A DNA stretch of 64,000 nucleotides from Pandoraea commovens. GTDB lineage: Bacteria > Pseudomonadota > Gammaproteobacteria > Burkholderiales > Burkholderiaceae. Position 1 is the first letter of the stretch. Each line of letters starts with the position of its first letter. The stretch lies in the NCBI RefSeq assembly GCF_902459615.1, contig NZ_CABPSA010000001.1, positions 620,001-684,000 on the forward strand, in the 5' to 3' direction. Below the pieces are notes generated by a model that saw nothing but the letters and a program-made list of their open reading frames with translations, was not told the origin of the DNA and ran no database searches. Positions 28,082 through 38,500 of this stretch are shown here, in pieces. The translations under genes were made by a program, and so were the position numbers.

Positions 28082-30016
28082 ATGCCTCACGAACTCTCGC
28101 TCGCCTCCCCTTACTTTTCACGCGTCAACGCGTTGAGCGTCGACGGCGCAACGGTCACACCATCGACCGCAGCAGCACGGCACCTCGTCGGCGATTTCGC
28201 ACGCGCGCAGCAGGCCTCTCTGATGCTGACGTACGGTCATCGCGCCCCTCGGATCACCACTGCCGCACAGGCGATTCCTCGAGAACAAGGCGACGAACTC
28301 TCGCTAGTGCTGCGGCGCACTGCCAACCTGGCATCGTCGCGGGGTACACAACGGGGACGCGCCCTTGCGCCAGGCCTGTCCATCGCACGGGACGCCCCCG
28401 CCGCTGCCGATCAGATCTACACGATGCTGCGTGACGAGATCGCCGTGCCCGCGCTGCGCCGCTTTGAACGCATGCACTGCAACGCCGCATCGCGCAATGG
28501 CGCTCGCCCCAGCACCATGACGGCCACGCCGCCGTGGTTCGATGACCTGCTTCCTCATCTGCGCACGGAATCGCAACTGCTGGCCCAGCGCGGTCTGTGC
28601 GTCGACACGGTCCGGCATCGGCTCGATGCGCTCGTTCGTCACGAGCATCCCGGCATCTCCTGGCGCGCAATGCAAATCGGCCTGGAGCGCGACGCGTTTC
28701 CCTTCGCCTTCGGCTCCACCGTGCTCGCCGTACTCGCGGACACTGTCGATCCTCAGCGGCGTCTGGCCCTCATGTGGCCGCCCGTCGAAGCGATGGGGGT
28801 TGTGCTGATCAACCTGATCGGCATGGCGCGCTTTACCGCAGGGCATCCGGAACTGGCGAGCCGGATGGCGCGTATCACACCGACGCAGTCGCTCGAAGCC
28901 GTTAGCGCCGTGCTGCGACATCCGGTACGAGACGTTGCCGCGCACGTGATCGGATTCGTGTTTTGCTACGGTGTCGTGCGCAATCTGGCGCGAATCGCCG
29001 CCGAAGCCGGGCTGTCGAGTGTCGTGCCGGGCATCATGGCGTATCGGTTCGGTAACACGATCCACGCCGCGCTCGAGATCTTGTTGTGCCCGATCCCCGG
29101 CGCGCTCCTCGGGCCGATCATCGACCGCATTGCGCTGGACCCGGACCATGCCCGGCTCGAACCGCTGTTGCAGGATCGCTTTGCCGATCTGATCTGCAAG
29201 ATGAGCGACGACGCCCCGCCGGAGGGCAGCGAGTCCTTCTGGCCCGCGTTTCGGGCCGCCTTCGGGGCGTTGCTTCGCTCCGGCGCGCCGAAGGCCATCT
29301 GGCTCACACTGACCCTCGGCTTCTATTTTCTATCGACGTTCCACGGCGCGGCTTCCGCGACCGGAGAGATCGACGATGCGTTCGACGCATCCGGCTCCGA
29401 CGAGCCCGTCTGGGAAAACGCGCTGGCGCTGCGTGCTAACACGACCACGCCCCCGGAGACAGGCAGCGCTGCGGGCGGGGGCATCGACTGGCACACGCAG
29501 GCGGTGCTCAGCGTGCTTTACGGATTGATTGCGTCCTTTGTATCGATGCAGGGCATGGCGTCGCGGCATGAGGCGATTGCCACGGCCTACACGCGTCGTC
29601 GGGGACGGCCGAAGATCAGCACCGTCACACTGACCTCGCAGGACGATTCGGGGCACTCCTCAGGCAGCTCTCACTCCGATCTGCCTGACAGTCCGGTCAG
29701 CCCCGCCAGCCCGGCTAGCCACCGTACGAACGCCTTTTCCGTCGCCAACGGGCAACACCCCGATGCCAGTGACACGGCCGGCGACGACGCCGTCTTCCTG
29801 CCAATGAACGACGCCATCAGCGCGTCGTCGGACAGCGACGTCAGTCGTCCTGTGCCGGCCGATGCACATGCCCCGCACCCCGGACATCAGAGCTTTCAGG
29901 CACGCAAACGGGGGACGTCGATCCCGCCCGCCGGTGTGTCGCCGCCAGAGAGACACCAGTCGGCCACGCCCCCGGACGCAGACGGCGAACACGACGTCGT
30001 CCAGACGGCTTTGTGA
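28082..30016 (+). CDS. Large protein of unknown function with hydrophobic core and disordered tail
   Basis: 644 residues, not recognised. The N-terminal 170 residues are soluble with no Sec signal (MPHELSLASPYFSRVNALSV). Hydrophobic segments follow near 213-230, 240-258, 298-312, 330-354, 408-428 and 478-498, some long enough to span a membrane. A final region of about 130 residues is Ser/Pro/Asp-rich and likely disordered (GHSSGSSHSDLPDSPVSPAS). A signal-less N-terminus, internal hydrophobic helices and a disordered tail are seen in some secreted effectors, but no secretion genes are nearby, so that is speculation. Base composition resembles the neighbours. The ribosome site before 28082 is weak, so the start is uncertain. 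Confidence 0.7.
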   Translation: MPHELSLASPYFSRVNALSVDGATVTPSTAAARHLVGDFARAQQASLMLTYGHRAPRITTAAQAIPREQGDELSLVLRRTANLASSRGTQRGRALAPGLSIARDAPAAADQIYTMLRDEIAVPALRRFERMHCNAASRNGARPSTMTATPPWFDDLLPHLRTESQLLAQRGLCVDTVRHRLDALVRHEHPGISWRAMQIGLERDAFPFAFGSTVLAVLADTVDPQRRLALMWPPVEAMGVVLINLIGMARFTAGHPELASRMARITPTQSLEAVSAVLRHPVRDVAAHVIGFVFCYGVVRNLARIAAEAGLSSVVPGIMAYRFGNTIHAALEILLCPIPGALLGPIIDRIALDPDHARLEPLLQDRFADLICKMSDDAPPEGSESFWPAFRAAFGALLRSGAPKAIWLTLTLGFYFLSTFHGAASATGEIDDAFDASGSDEPVWENALALRANTTTPPETGSAAGGGIDWHTQAVLSVLYGLIASFVSMQGMASRHEAIATAYTRRRGRPKISTVTLTSQDDSGHSSGSSHSDLPDSPVSPASPASHRTNAFSVANGQHPDASDTAGDDAVFLPMNDAISASSDSDVSRPVPADAHAPHPGHQSFQARKRGTSIPPAGVSPPERHQSATPPDADGEHDVVQTAL

Positions 30017-30144
30017 CGAAGTGTTGCGCGCACTTGCCGTGACTGCCCCGGCGTGGCATCTTGCTCTCCAAGCGCGTTCTTTGCGCATGACACTTCTGAC
30101 GGACGCACCGCAAGACGCGTCATCCCCTGCCTGCCGGAGCGCCT

Positions 30145-31329
30145 ATGCTTAATTCCACGCCGAGCGAACTCGCTCGTAACCTGCTGATCGTGCTGGTCCT
30201 CGGACTGCTGATCGTCGGCACTTTATGGGTGTTGCTGCCGTTCCTGCCCGCCTTCATCTGGGCCGTGACGATCGTCGCCTCGACCTGGCCGTTGCTCATC
30301 GGTCTCCAGCGTCGCCTGTGGGGCAAACGGTGGCTTGCCACGACCATCATGATCATGGGCATGCTGATCATCGTGGTGGCACCGCTCTCGGCAGCCATCG
30401 GCACCCTGATCGGACACGCTTCGGACATCAGCGATCAGGTACATTCCTTCGGCCAGAACGGACTCCCCATGCCGCCCGAGTGGCTCGCGCGCATTCCCGT
30501 GGTCGGCCAGCGCGCCAGCGAAGAATGGCAGTCGCTTGCGGCCGCCGGTCCCGGCGGTCTGGTCTCCAAGGTTCAGCCATATGCCGTCAAGGCGGCGTCG
30601 TGGGGGTTTTCCAAGCTGGGGTCCATCGGCTTGCTCGTAGTCCACCTCGGCCTGACGCTGATCATCTCCGGCATTCTTTTCATGCAGGGTGAACGTGCCG
30701 CACGGGCGCTGATCCGCATTGCGCGACGCCTCGGTGGCGATCGCGGCGAGGAGTCGGTGCGGCTTGCAGGTATGTCGATTCGCGCGGTCGCGCTTGGGAT
30801 TGTCGTGACGGCCGTCACACAGTCGTTGCTCGGCGGACTCGGCCTGTGGCTCACCGGCGTGCCGTTGCCGGGTTTCCTGACGGCGCTGATGTTGGTGCTG
30901 TGTATCGCGCAGATCGGCCCATTCCCGGTCCTGCTCTCGAGCGTGGCCTGGCTCTACTGGCAAGACAGCCCGACGCTCGCCACGTTGCTGCTGGTGCTGT
31001 CGATCTTCATCGGCATGCTCGATAACGTCATGCGACCGATGCTCATTCGCCGGGGTGCCGATCTGCCGATGACGCTGATTCTCGCGGGGGTACTCGGGGG
31101 GATGCTGACGTTCGGCATCGTCGGACTGTTTGTCGGTCCGGTGATTCTCGCCGTGACATACACGCTGCTGATGGCGTGGATCAACGAGGGACTGAATCGT
31201 CCGGCGACAGCACTGAGCGGTGCACCGTTGGCGTCACCTTCGGATGGGAAGGCCTTGCCGGAAGGCACGCCGGAGGCGGCACCGAAGGCACTGTCGACGG
31301 CCGCACCGGACGCCAAAAAGCCTCGCTGA
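30145..31329 (+). CDS. ydiK: AI-2E family transporter (YdiK-like)
   Basis: 394-residue inner-membrane protein of the AI-2 exporter (PerM/TqsA) family. It has two hydrophobic hairpins at residues 13-100 and a second set of helices from 165 to 360. The characteristic late segment is LDNVMRPMLIRRGADLPMTLILAG, followed by GGMLTFGIVGLFVGPVILAV. The order and length fit YdiK. Substrates of this subfamily are not firmly known; a sodium or proton antiport role or metabolite export has been proposed. The last 40 residues are a low-complexity Ala/Pro/Lys tail. It ends shortly before a strong hairpin. Confidence 0.88.
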   Translation: MLNSTPSELARNLLIVLVLGLLIVGTLWVLLPFLPAFIWAVTIVASTWPLLIGLQRRLWGKRWLATTIMIMGMLIIVVAPLSAAIGTLIGHASDISDQVHSFGQNGLPMPPEWLARIPVVGQRASEEWQSLAAAGPGGLVSKVQPYAVKAASWGFSKLGSIGLLVVHLGLTLIISGILFMQGERAARALIRIARRLGGDRGEESVRLAGMSIRAVALGIVVTAVTQSLLGGLGLWLTGVPLPGFLTALMLVLCIAQIGPFPVLLSSVAWLYWQDSPTLATLLLVLSIFIGMLDNVMRPMLIRRGADLPMTLILAGVLGGMLTFGIVGLFVGPVILAVTYTLLMAWINEGLNRPATALSGAPLASPSDGKALPEGTPEAAPKALSTAAPDAKKPR

Positions 31330-31352
31330 CCGCCCCGTCGGAGGGGTGAACG

Positions 31353-31390
31353 CGGGGCGCGTACGTTACGCGCCCCGTACCCATTTTTCG
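31353..31390 (+). terminator. Intrinsic terminator after ydiK
   Basis: An 11-bp perfect stem (31353-31363 with 31367-31377) with a three-base loop lies about 24 bases after the ydiK stop; a T-run (31384-31388) follows after six bases. Confidence 0.8.
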
Positions 31391-31466
31391 GATTCCTTCA
31401 CCTGTCGCATATCACCGCGACGTGGCTAAATGGCTCTCACACCCACACGCCTTCGGGAGCCGCGCC

Positions 31467-31667
31467 ATGCCATCCACAAAGACCACCGTCCAGACCACCC
31501 CGCGCACCCGGCGCTCGCTACGCGTGCCGCGTCGCGCCCGCCTGGGGGATCCGCCACTGTTGCGTCGTGTCGCCAATGAACTGGCCTACACGCCGACACG
31601 TTGCCGTGTCACCGCGAGCCTGTCAGTCGGACGCGTCAATCCATGGTGGCAACGCTTCCCCGCATAG
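31467..31667 (+). CDS. Possible small basic protein
   Basis: A 66-codon frame gives a strongly basic, Arg-rich product (MPSTKTTVQTTPRTRRSLRV at the start) with no membrane segment or known motif. It lies alone between the ydiK and fahA terminators. The ribosome site is weak and Arg-rich frames arise easily by chance at this GC, so it may not be real. The frame can start earlier at 31422. Confidence 0.3.
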   Translation: MPSTKTTVQTTPRTRRSLRVPRRARLGDPPLLRRVANELAYTPTRCRVTASLSVGRVNPWWQRFPA

Positions 31668-31673
31668 CGGGAT

Positions 31674-31708
31674 CGGGTCGGGATCAGACCGGAATCAGTC
31701 CCGACCCG
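31674..31708 (-). terminator. Hairpin downstream of fahA
   Basis: A 10-bp perfect stem (31674-31683 with 31699-31708) encloses a 15-base loop and begins six bases after the fahA stop. No T-run follows, so it may stabilise the mRNA end or act with Rho. Confidence 0.55.
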
Positions 31709-31713
31709 TGTGT

Positions 31714-32988
31714 TCAGCGCGCCTTGGCAGGCAGGATCTTGCCGGACACGTTGCCGAAGCCGACCCGATAGCCATCGCCCTGACACCATCCGCTCATCAC
31801 GACGGTGTCGCCGTCTTCGATGAACGAGCGCTTCGCGCCGCTGGCCAGCGTGATCGGATTCTTGCCGTTCCACGTGAGTTCGAGCAGGCTGCCGAACGAG
31901 TCAGGCGTCGGGCCGCTGATCGTGCCCGAGCCCATCAGATCGCCCACGCGTACGTTGCAGCCCGAGACCGTGTGATGGGCAAATTGCTGCGCCATGCTCC
32001 AATACATGTGACGGAAGTTCGTGCGGCAAATCGATGTCGCCTCGGCATCGCCTTCGGCTTGCAGCAGGACTTCGAGTTCGATATCGAACGCGTGCTTGCC
32101 TTGCTGTTGCAGATACGACAGCGGCTCGGGCGACTGCGCTGGGCCGGCCACGCGGAACGGTTCGAGGGCTTCCATCGTCACGACCCACGGGGAGATGGAC
32201 GTACCGAACGTCTTCGCGTTGAACGGACCGAGCGGCACGTATTCCCATTGCTGAAGATCGCGGGCGGACCAGTCGTTGAGGACCACCATGCCAAAGATGG
32301 CGGCATCGGCATCTTCCACATTCAGTGCTTCGCCAATGGCCGTTTCGCGACCGACGATGAAACCGGTTTCCAGTTCGAAGTCGAGCTTGCGGCAGGCGTC
32401 GAAAATCGGGCGCGGCTGATCGGGCAGCTTGATCTGGCCGTTCGGGCGGTGCAGCGGCGTACCGCTCACGACCACCGAGCTGGCCCGACCGTTGTAGCCG
32501 ATCGGAATTTCGAGCCAGTTCGGCAGCAACGCGTTAGCCGGATCACGGAACATGCTGCCCACGTTAGTTGCGTGTTCTTTGGACGAGTAGAAGTCGGTAT
32601 AACCCGGCACCTGCACCGGGAGATGGAGCGTGGCTTGCGCCAGCGGCACGAGCGCTTTCGACTTGAGCGCGGCGTTCTCGCGCAGCGCGGCGTCGCCGTC
32701 GACAGCCAGCAGCGACGTCAGGCGAGCACGCGTGGCACGCCAGGTGGCACTACCAAGCGCCACGAACGCATTGATCGACGCTTGCGCGAAGACGGGTGTG
32801 TCGCCTGCCTTGAGCACGCCGGCGGCTTCGAGCGCCGCCAGATCGAGCACCTGATCGCCAATCGCGACGCCGACGCGCGCTGTGGGCTGTGCTTGCGTGC
32901 TGAACACACCGTAGGGCAGGTTTTGCAGCGGAAAGTCCGTCACGCCGGTGTTGGCGGACGCGACCCAGCTTTGCAGGAGAGCAGTCAT
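31714..32988 (-). CDS. fahA: Fumarylacetoacetase
   Basis: 424-residue enzyme that splits fumarylacetoacetate into fumarate and acetoacetate, the last step of tyrosine breakdown. Family elements: the N-terminal NTGVTDFPLQNLPYG, the metal-site Glu residues in FELETGFIVGRE, the Asp in VLNDWSARDLQQWEYVPLG, and the C-terminal GSGTISGPTPDSFGSLLEL. I start at the ATG at 32988 with an AAGGA site; the frame extends 26 codons upstream without support. It follows hmgA by 127 bases on the same strand, so both probably form one unit, regulated at the hmgA promoter. No maleylacetoacetate isomerase gene is seen here. Confidence 0.96.
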   Translation of the reverse strand: MTALLQSWVASANTGVTDFPLQNLPYGVFSTQAQPTARVGVAIGDQVLDLAALEAAGVLKAGDTPVFAQASINAFVALGSATWRATRARLTSLLAVDGDAALRENAALKSKALVPLAQATLHLPVQVPGYTDFYSSKEHATNVGSMFRDPANALLPNWLEIPIGYNGRASSVVVSGTPLHRPNGQIKLPDQPRPIFDACRKLDFELETGFIVGRETAIGEALNVEDADAAIFGMVVLNDWSARDLQQWEYVPLGPFNAKTFGTSISPWVVTMEALEPFRVAGPAQSPEPLSYLQQQGKHAFDIELEVLLQAEGDAEATSICRTNFRHMYWSMAQQFAHHTVSGCNVRVGDLMGSGTISGPTPDSFGSLLELTWNGKNPITLASGAKRSFIEDGDTVVMSGWCQGDGYRVGFGNVSGKILPAKAR

Positions 32989-33115
32989 GTGGAATTCCTT
33001 GTTCGAGCTAATGCTTCGGCCGACCCTGCGCGAGAGAAGCGCCGGGCCGGCCGTCGGGATGATCAAAGGTGTCGTGGCGCAATGGCGTGTGTGCCCTTAA
33101 CGCCAGCAACGTCCC

Positions 33116-34435
33116 TTACTTCTGGTTGGGGTTGAAGTGCTTCTTCAAGTCCTGCCAGCAGGTGTAGTAGTTGTCCTGCAACTGCTTGGTCTCCAGTGCG
33201 AAGCGCGTCGGGCGAATCACCGCCGGCGTTTCGAACATGAAGGCCATCGTGGCATCGACCTTGTGCGGCTTGCTCGTGTCGGCCGCCGAGGCCTTCTCGA
33301 ACGTTCCCGCATCCGGGCCATGACCCGACATGCAGTTATGCAGGCTCGCGCCGCCCGGCACGAAGCCTTCAGCCTTGGCGTCGTACACGCCATGAATCAG
33401 GCCCATGAACTCGCTCGCAATGTTGCGATGGAACCAGGGCGGGCGGAACGAGTTTTCCATCGCCAGCCAGCGCGGCGGGAAAATCACGAAGTCGATATCG
33501 TCGACGCCCGGCGCATTGCTTTGCGATTGCAGCACCAGGAAGATCGACGGATCCGGATGGTCGTAGCTGATCGAGCCAATCGTGTTGAAGTGACGCAGAT
33601 CGTATTTGTACGGCGCGTAGTTACCGTGCCAGGCCACCACGTCCAGCGGCGAATGGCCGATATCGGCACGCCACAGCGCCCCACCGAACTTCGCCACCAG
33701 TTCGAAGTCGCCCTCGACATCTTCATATGCTGCGACAGGCGTCAGGAAGTCGCGCGGATTCGCCAGACCGTTGGAGCCGATCGGGCCCAGATCCGGCAGA
33801 CGGAGCAATGCGCCGTAGTTCTCGCAAATGTAGCCACGGGCGCGGCCGTCGGGCAGCGTCACGCGAAAACGCACGCCGCGCGGCAGCACGGCAATCTCAA
33901 ACGGCTCGACTTCCAGCACGCCGAATTCGGTGGCGATACGCAGACGCCCTTCTTGCGGCACGACCAGCAATTCGCCGTCGGCGTTGTAGAAGAAGCGACC
34001 GTCCATCGATTTGTTGGCCGCGTACACGTGAATGCCACAGCCGTGACCAGCGTCCGGACCGCCGTTACCGGCCATCGTGACCATGCCATCGACGAAATCG
34101 GTCGGTGCTTCGGGCATCGGCAGCGGGTCCCAACGCATCTGGTTCGGCGGCGTAGGCACCTCATCGAAGCGGCTCAACCAGCGCGTGTTCTCGATCGCGG
34201 TGAACGGCTTGTGCATGGCGGCAGGACGAATGCGGTACACCCACGAGCGGCGATTGTGACCGCGAGGTGCCGTGAACGCCGTACCCGAGAGTTGTTCCGC
34301 GTAGAGGCCGTAAGGCGCACGTTGCGGCGAGTTTTGCCCGATCGGCAGCGCGCCCGGCAATGCCTCGGTCGCGAACTCGTTGGCGAAACCGGACAAATAG
34401 CCCAGTTCCCCCTGAATTTGATCTGCTTGACGCAT
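33116..34435 (-). CDS. hmgA: Homogentisate 1,2-dioxygenase
   Basis: 439-residue iron-dependent ring-cleaving enzyme that converts homogentisate to maleylacetoacetate. It begins [20 protein letters not shown], typical for the family. Iron ligands His and Glu are in [15 protein letters not shown], and the following [20 protein letters not shown] is the family signature. The ATG at 34435 has a GAGG site; the in-frame extension to 34489 contains no family sequence and would overlap the predicted leader. It is the first gene of hmgA-fahA and faces a divergent LysR regulator across a region with a promoter and a LysR-type box. Confidence 0.97.
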   Translation of the reverse strand: MRQADQIQGELGYLSGFANEFATEALPGALPIGQNSPQRAPYGLYAEQLSGTAFTAPRGHNRRSWVYRIRPAAMHKPFTAIENTRWLSRFDEVPTPPNQMRWDPLPMPEAPTDFVDGMVTMAGNGGPDAGHGCGIHVYAANKSMDGRFFYNADGELLVVPQEGRLRIATEFGVLEVEPFEIAVLPRGVRFRVTLPDGRARGYICENYGALLRLPDLGPIGSNGLANPRDFLTPVAAYEDVEGDFELVAKFGGALWRADIGHSPLDVVAWHGNYAPYKYDLRHFNTIGSISYDHPDPSIFLVLQSQSNAPGVDDIDFVIFPPRWLAMENSFRPPWFHRNIASEFMGLIHGVYDAKAEGFVPGGASLHNCMSGHGPDAGTFEKASAADTSKPHKVDATMAFMFETPAVIRPTRFALETKQLQDNYYTCWQDLKKHFNPNQK

Positions 34436-34498
34436 GAGTGCCTCGTCTCCTGTTTTCGAATGGCACAATTGTCCGCCAAGCGACCACATTTTGCGATA

Positions 34499-34526
34499 TA
34501 AATAGACAAATCCACTATATTCACAA
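34499..34526 (-). promoter_or_regulatory. hmgA promoter
   Basis: On the minus strand TTGTGA (34526-34521) and TATTTA (34504-34499) are 16 bases apart, which gives a leader of roughly 55 bases before the hmgA ATG. The -35 hexamer falls inside the LysR-type inverted repeat. Confidence 0.6.
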
Positions 34527-34535
34527 CGCGAATAT
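34517..34535. promoter_or_regulatory. LysR-type T-N11-A box between hmgA and lysR
   Basis: ATATTC-N7-GAATAT is a perfect six-base inverted repeat containing the T-N11-A core expected for LysR proteins. It overlaps the hmgA -35 and lies about 30 bases before the lysR start. Confidence 0.6.
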
Positions 34536-34564
34536 CACTCCGGTGAGCCGCTGACGCTTTCTCT

Positions 34565-35470
34565 ATGATTTCCTTACGCGACGTCGATTTGAACCTGCTG
34601 GTGGTGTTCCATGCGGTCCTTACGCACCGGAGCATCTCCCAGGCGGCACGGGAGCTGGGGCTATCGCAGCCCGCCGTCAGCAACGGACTCGCACGGTTGC
34701 GGCAGACGTTTGAAGATGAGCTGTTCACGCGCACGGGCACCGGCATGCAGCCCACGCCGTTCGCTGAGGCGCTGGCTGAACCCGTGTCGGCTGCATTGGC
34801 AGGCATATCTCGGGCCATCAACCATCGTGAGGCGTTCGATCCGGTGACTAGCCAGCGGGAATTTACGTTGGCGATGACGGACGTCGGGGAGGTGTACTTC
34901 ATGCCCGCGCTGATCGACCTGTGCACTCAGATGGCGCCAGGGGTGCGTATCAGCACGGTTCGGGCATCGTTGCCCGATCTGAAGGAGGCGATGGCCGCAG
35001 GACGCATCGATCTTGCGGTAGGGGCTTTCGACGATCTGACGGGGCCGTTCTTCCAGCGACGATTGTTCCGGCAGCAATATGTGAGCATGTTCCGCATCGG
35101 TCACGCGCTCGACTCGCCGGACTCAGGGCTGGCCGAATTCAAGGCGGCTCGCCATCTGTTCGTCGCCACGGGCGACAACCCCTACGCGCGCGTCAATCAG
35201 CTTCTCGCACAGGCTGGCTTCGGTTGCGACGCCAATTTCTGGGTGCCCCACTTCATCGCAGTGCCCTACATCGTCAGCACGAACGATCTGGTCGTGACGG
35301 TGCCGCAGAAGTTTGCCGAACGCGCCGCAGCACCATTCGGGCTGCACTTCGTCAAACCGCCCCTGCGTCTGCCAGCGCTGCAAACCAATGTGTTCTGGCA
35401 CCGCCGCTATCATCAGGACGCAGGCAATCAGTGGCTACGTCAGCTGATATCGGAGCATTTCGTGGAATAG
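34565..35470 (+). CDS. LysR family transcriptional regulator
   Basis: 301 residues. The N-terminal winged helix-turn-helix (DLNLLVVFHAVLTHRSISQA, then LGLSQPAVSNGLARLR) is followed by a NodD/DntR-like effector domain from about residue 95. It is divergent from hmgA-fahA and its promoter region carries a T-N11-A box overlapping the hmgA -35, so it most likely controls homogentisate breakdown and itself. The inducer is probably homogentisate or another tyrosine intermediate, by inference only. The ribosome site is weak. Confidence 0.92.
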   Translation: MISLRDVDLNLLVVFHAVLTHRSISQAARELGLSQPAVSNGLARLRQTFEDELFTRTGTGMQPTPFAEALAEPVSAALAGISRAINHREAFDPVTSQREFTLAMTDVGEVYFMPALIDLCTQMAPGVRISTVRASLPDLKEAMAAGRIDLAVGAFDDLTGPFFQRRLFRQQYVSMFRIGHALDSPDSGLAEFKAARHLFVATGDNPYARVNQLLAQAGFGCDANFWVPHFIAVPYIVSTNDLVVTVPQKFAERAAAPFGLHFVKPPLRLPALQTNVFWHRRYHQDAGNQWLRQLISEHFVE

Positions 35471-35524
35471 CACGACGGGCCGCCTTTTCGGCACCGCCCG
35501 CCGCCATCCCCTCCTACCGCACGC

Positions 35525-38500
35525 TCACGCGTCGCTGGCGATGGCGTGTCCCTGCGAGCGCAGCCAATCGTTCCAGGCCGTATCGAGTGAGTCGAAAGCC
35601 GCCTCCATCTGACCGACCGACGACTGCGGCGCAAGGTGCTCGACCTGTGCGGCCAGGGACGCCAGCGAACTCAGACCGAACGCCATGAAGCCGCCACGCA
35701 ACCGGTGTGCCGAGTGGCGGAGTGTCTCGCGCGAGGACTCGGCGAGCGCCGCCCGGCAATTTGCGATGTCCTGGTCCGCGATCTTGACGAAGGTGTCGAG
35801 CATGTCCGACAAGGGCAAACGCCAGTCCTTGGATGACGCCGTCTCAGGCACAGGTTTGGGTGCATTCTCGATCAGTCGCGACGACGCCGGCAACGGCGCG
35901 ATCTCCACGCAAAGCGACGGGTAGCGCGAGCGAACCAGTTCGATGACACGTAGCAACGAACGGGCATCCACCGGTTTGTAGACGACCGCATCGTAAGGCG
36001 ATTTCGCCTCGCGATCATTGCGCAGGGTGACGTCTGCCGTGGCCACCACCACCGGCACATGGGGTGCACGTGCCTTGATCGCCGTCGCCAGCGCATGCCC
36101 GGAAATGTGCGGCATGTTCGCATCGGTGATAACAAGCATGTGCGACTCGGCATCGAACGCATCAAGCGCTTCGCGAGGGTCGTGATAGCAATCCACCATC
36201 GCGCCGAGACCTTCCAACTGACGCGACAGCAACATGCCACTGATCGGATGATCGTCTGCGACCAGTACGTACCAACCGGCCAACGGCCTCACGCGCGTCT
36301 GCGCGTTGGCCGTGCCCGGCACCGGCAGGTCGGCGTTGGTCGACAGACCCGGGCGTGGCGTGGCGCCCAGTGCCTCCCAAAGTTCGGCCTGTTGCAGCAG
36401 GGCGATGTCGCGCGGCCACGTCGGTGTGCTTCCGGCGGGACGGTCCACCGGCGTAGCACGGAGTAAGTAGACTTCCGCGCCCGCCATGCCGCGCACCGGC
36501 CATTCGTCCGCGAACATCAGGAGGCCGGAATCCTGTTCGCGGCCGTCCCCCGTCGACCACGACACGGCGTCGTCATATCGAACCGGGACGAACCCCGCAC
36601 GGCGGATCAACGCATCGAGGTACCAGTGACGACGCGACAATGCGCTCACATAAGCGAACGTCTCCTGCGAATCCACGACAACCGGTGCCTCGCTTTCGGG
36701 TGCCCACGGCAGATGCAGCGTGAAGCGCATGGTCGTGCCCTGCCCCTCCTCGCTGTCGACGGCCAGAACACCACCGAGCATGCCGACGAACTGATGCGAA
36801 ATCGCCAGTCCCAGCCCGGTGCCATGCTGCATCCCCGGCTCGGTGGTGCTCTTGCCGAATGGCCGGAACAGATCGGCAAGATCCGCGGCCGCAATGCCGA
36901 CACCGCTATCGCCAACCGTAAAGGCCACGTCGCAGCCCTGCATGTCCGAGCGCGTCACCATTGCACTGAACGCCACGTGCCCCTTTTCGGTGAACTTGAT
37001 GGCGTTGCCGACAAGGTTCGTCACGACCTGTCCGAGACGCAGCGCATCCGTGTGCACCGCGCGCGCGAGGAGCGGATCGATCATCCAGTCCAACGTGAGG
37101 CCCTGCAATCGCGCGCGGCCCGTAAACGACAACCCCACCGCCTCAAGCTCCTTGAGCAGTGAGCAATCGCGCGAATTCAGCTCGAAGCGACCGACCTGAA
37201 TGCGCGAATAATCGAGAAGATCGTTGATGAGATCGAGCAAATTACGCGTCGAACTCTCCATCACGTCCACGTAATAGCGATGATCGTCGCCAAGGTTCTG
37301 CGCGCTGAGTAATTCGAGCGACGCCAGCGTGCCGTACAGTGGCGTGCGCATCTCATGGCTGACGGTCGTGAGGAACACGTCCTTCGCGCGATTGGCGCTC
37401 TCCGCAGCAAGACGTGCCTTGCGTTGCTCCAGCTCAAAGCGGCGCTGTTCGGTGACGTCCGACAGTGTGCCGATCAACACCGGTTGCTCACGAAACACCG
37501 TGTCGACGAAGCTCACCGCGTAGTGGCGCTCACCCGCATCGTCGAGCGCACTGAGCAGACGCCGGACAGGACGCGCCACCACGCCGCTGTGCAGTTGACG
37601 GTACATCCGCGTCAACTCGCCATCGCCAAGATGTCTGAGCAAATCGACCGTACCGGCATACGCCGGATTACTCATCACCACGGCTGGCTCGAACGGATCG
37701 ATGATCGCCATACCGACGGGTGCCGTCTCGATAAGCGTCTGGGTGAAAGCATCGCGCTCCAGCAACGCCGTCGTACGCTGACGCGCAGGCTCGATGATCC
37801 GTTGACGCATATAACGCATGCCTGCATAGACGCCGCCAGCGTACAGAAGCAATAGCAATGTCGCACCGAGCAGCAACGTGGCGTTCTCTTGCAGCAACTG
37901 CGCGGGGCGCACGGCGTAACGCACGAACCACGGCGTAGAAGCCAGTCGCCGCTCAAACACCAGACGCTGACCGTCGGAGCGCAAGGTCATCTGCGCTCCG
38001 CCAAAGAGCGGCAACGTAACCAGCGTACGCAAATAGCCCAATGACGACATCGGAAGCCCGGCGCTCGCAATGACAAGGCCGTCCTCCGAAATCAACTGGA
38101 GCGCTTCGCCGGAGCGTTCAAGGTTGCGCATGCGCGGCGGCACGATCATGTCCGGTGACATGCTGGTGCCGACATAAAGCACCAGATGGCCGTTGAGATC
38201 GCGGATCGGCACGAAACTCGAAACGGTTTTCAGATGCGTGACGGGATGCGTGTAGTTGTACGTCCAGAACGGACCTTCACTGTTGCCCCGGATACGCGCG
38301 TGATAGCGCTCGACCTTGTTGATTTCTGCGAGCATTGCCTGCGTGTCGCGCGCCAGATCGGCCGGACTGAACGCTTCGCGGCCAACGGCAGGACGATAGG
38401 TGGCAAACGCACCGTCTGCGGAAATGATGAAGGTCTCGTCCTGCGCGTCGAGCGGACTCCAGAAGTTGGCGTCGAGCACCATAAGGCGCAACGTCAGACG

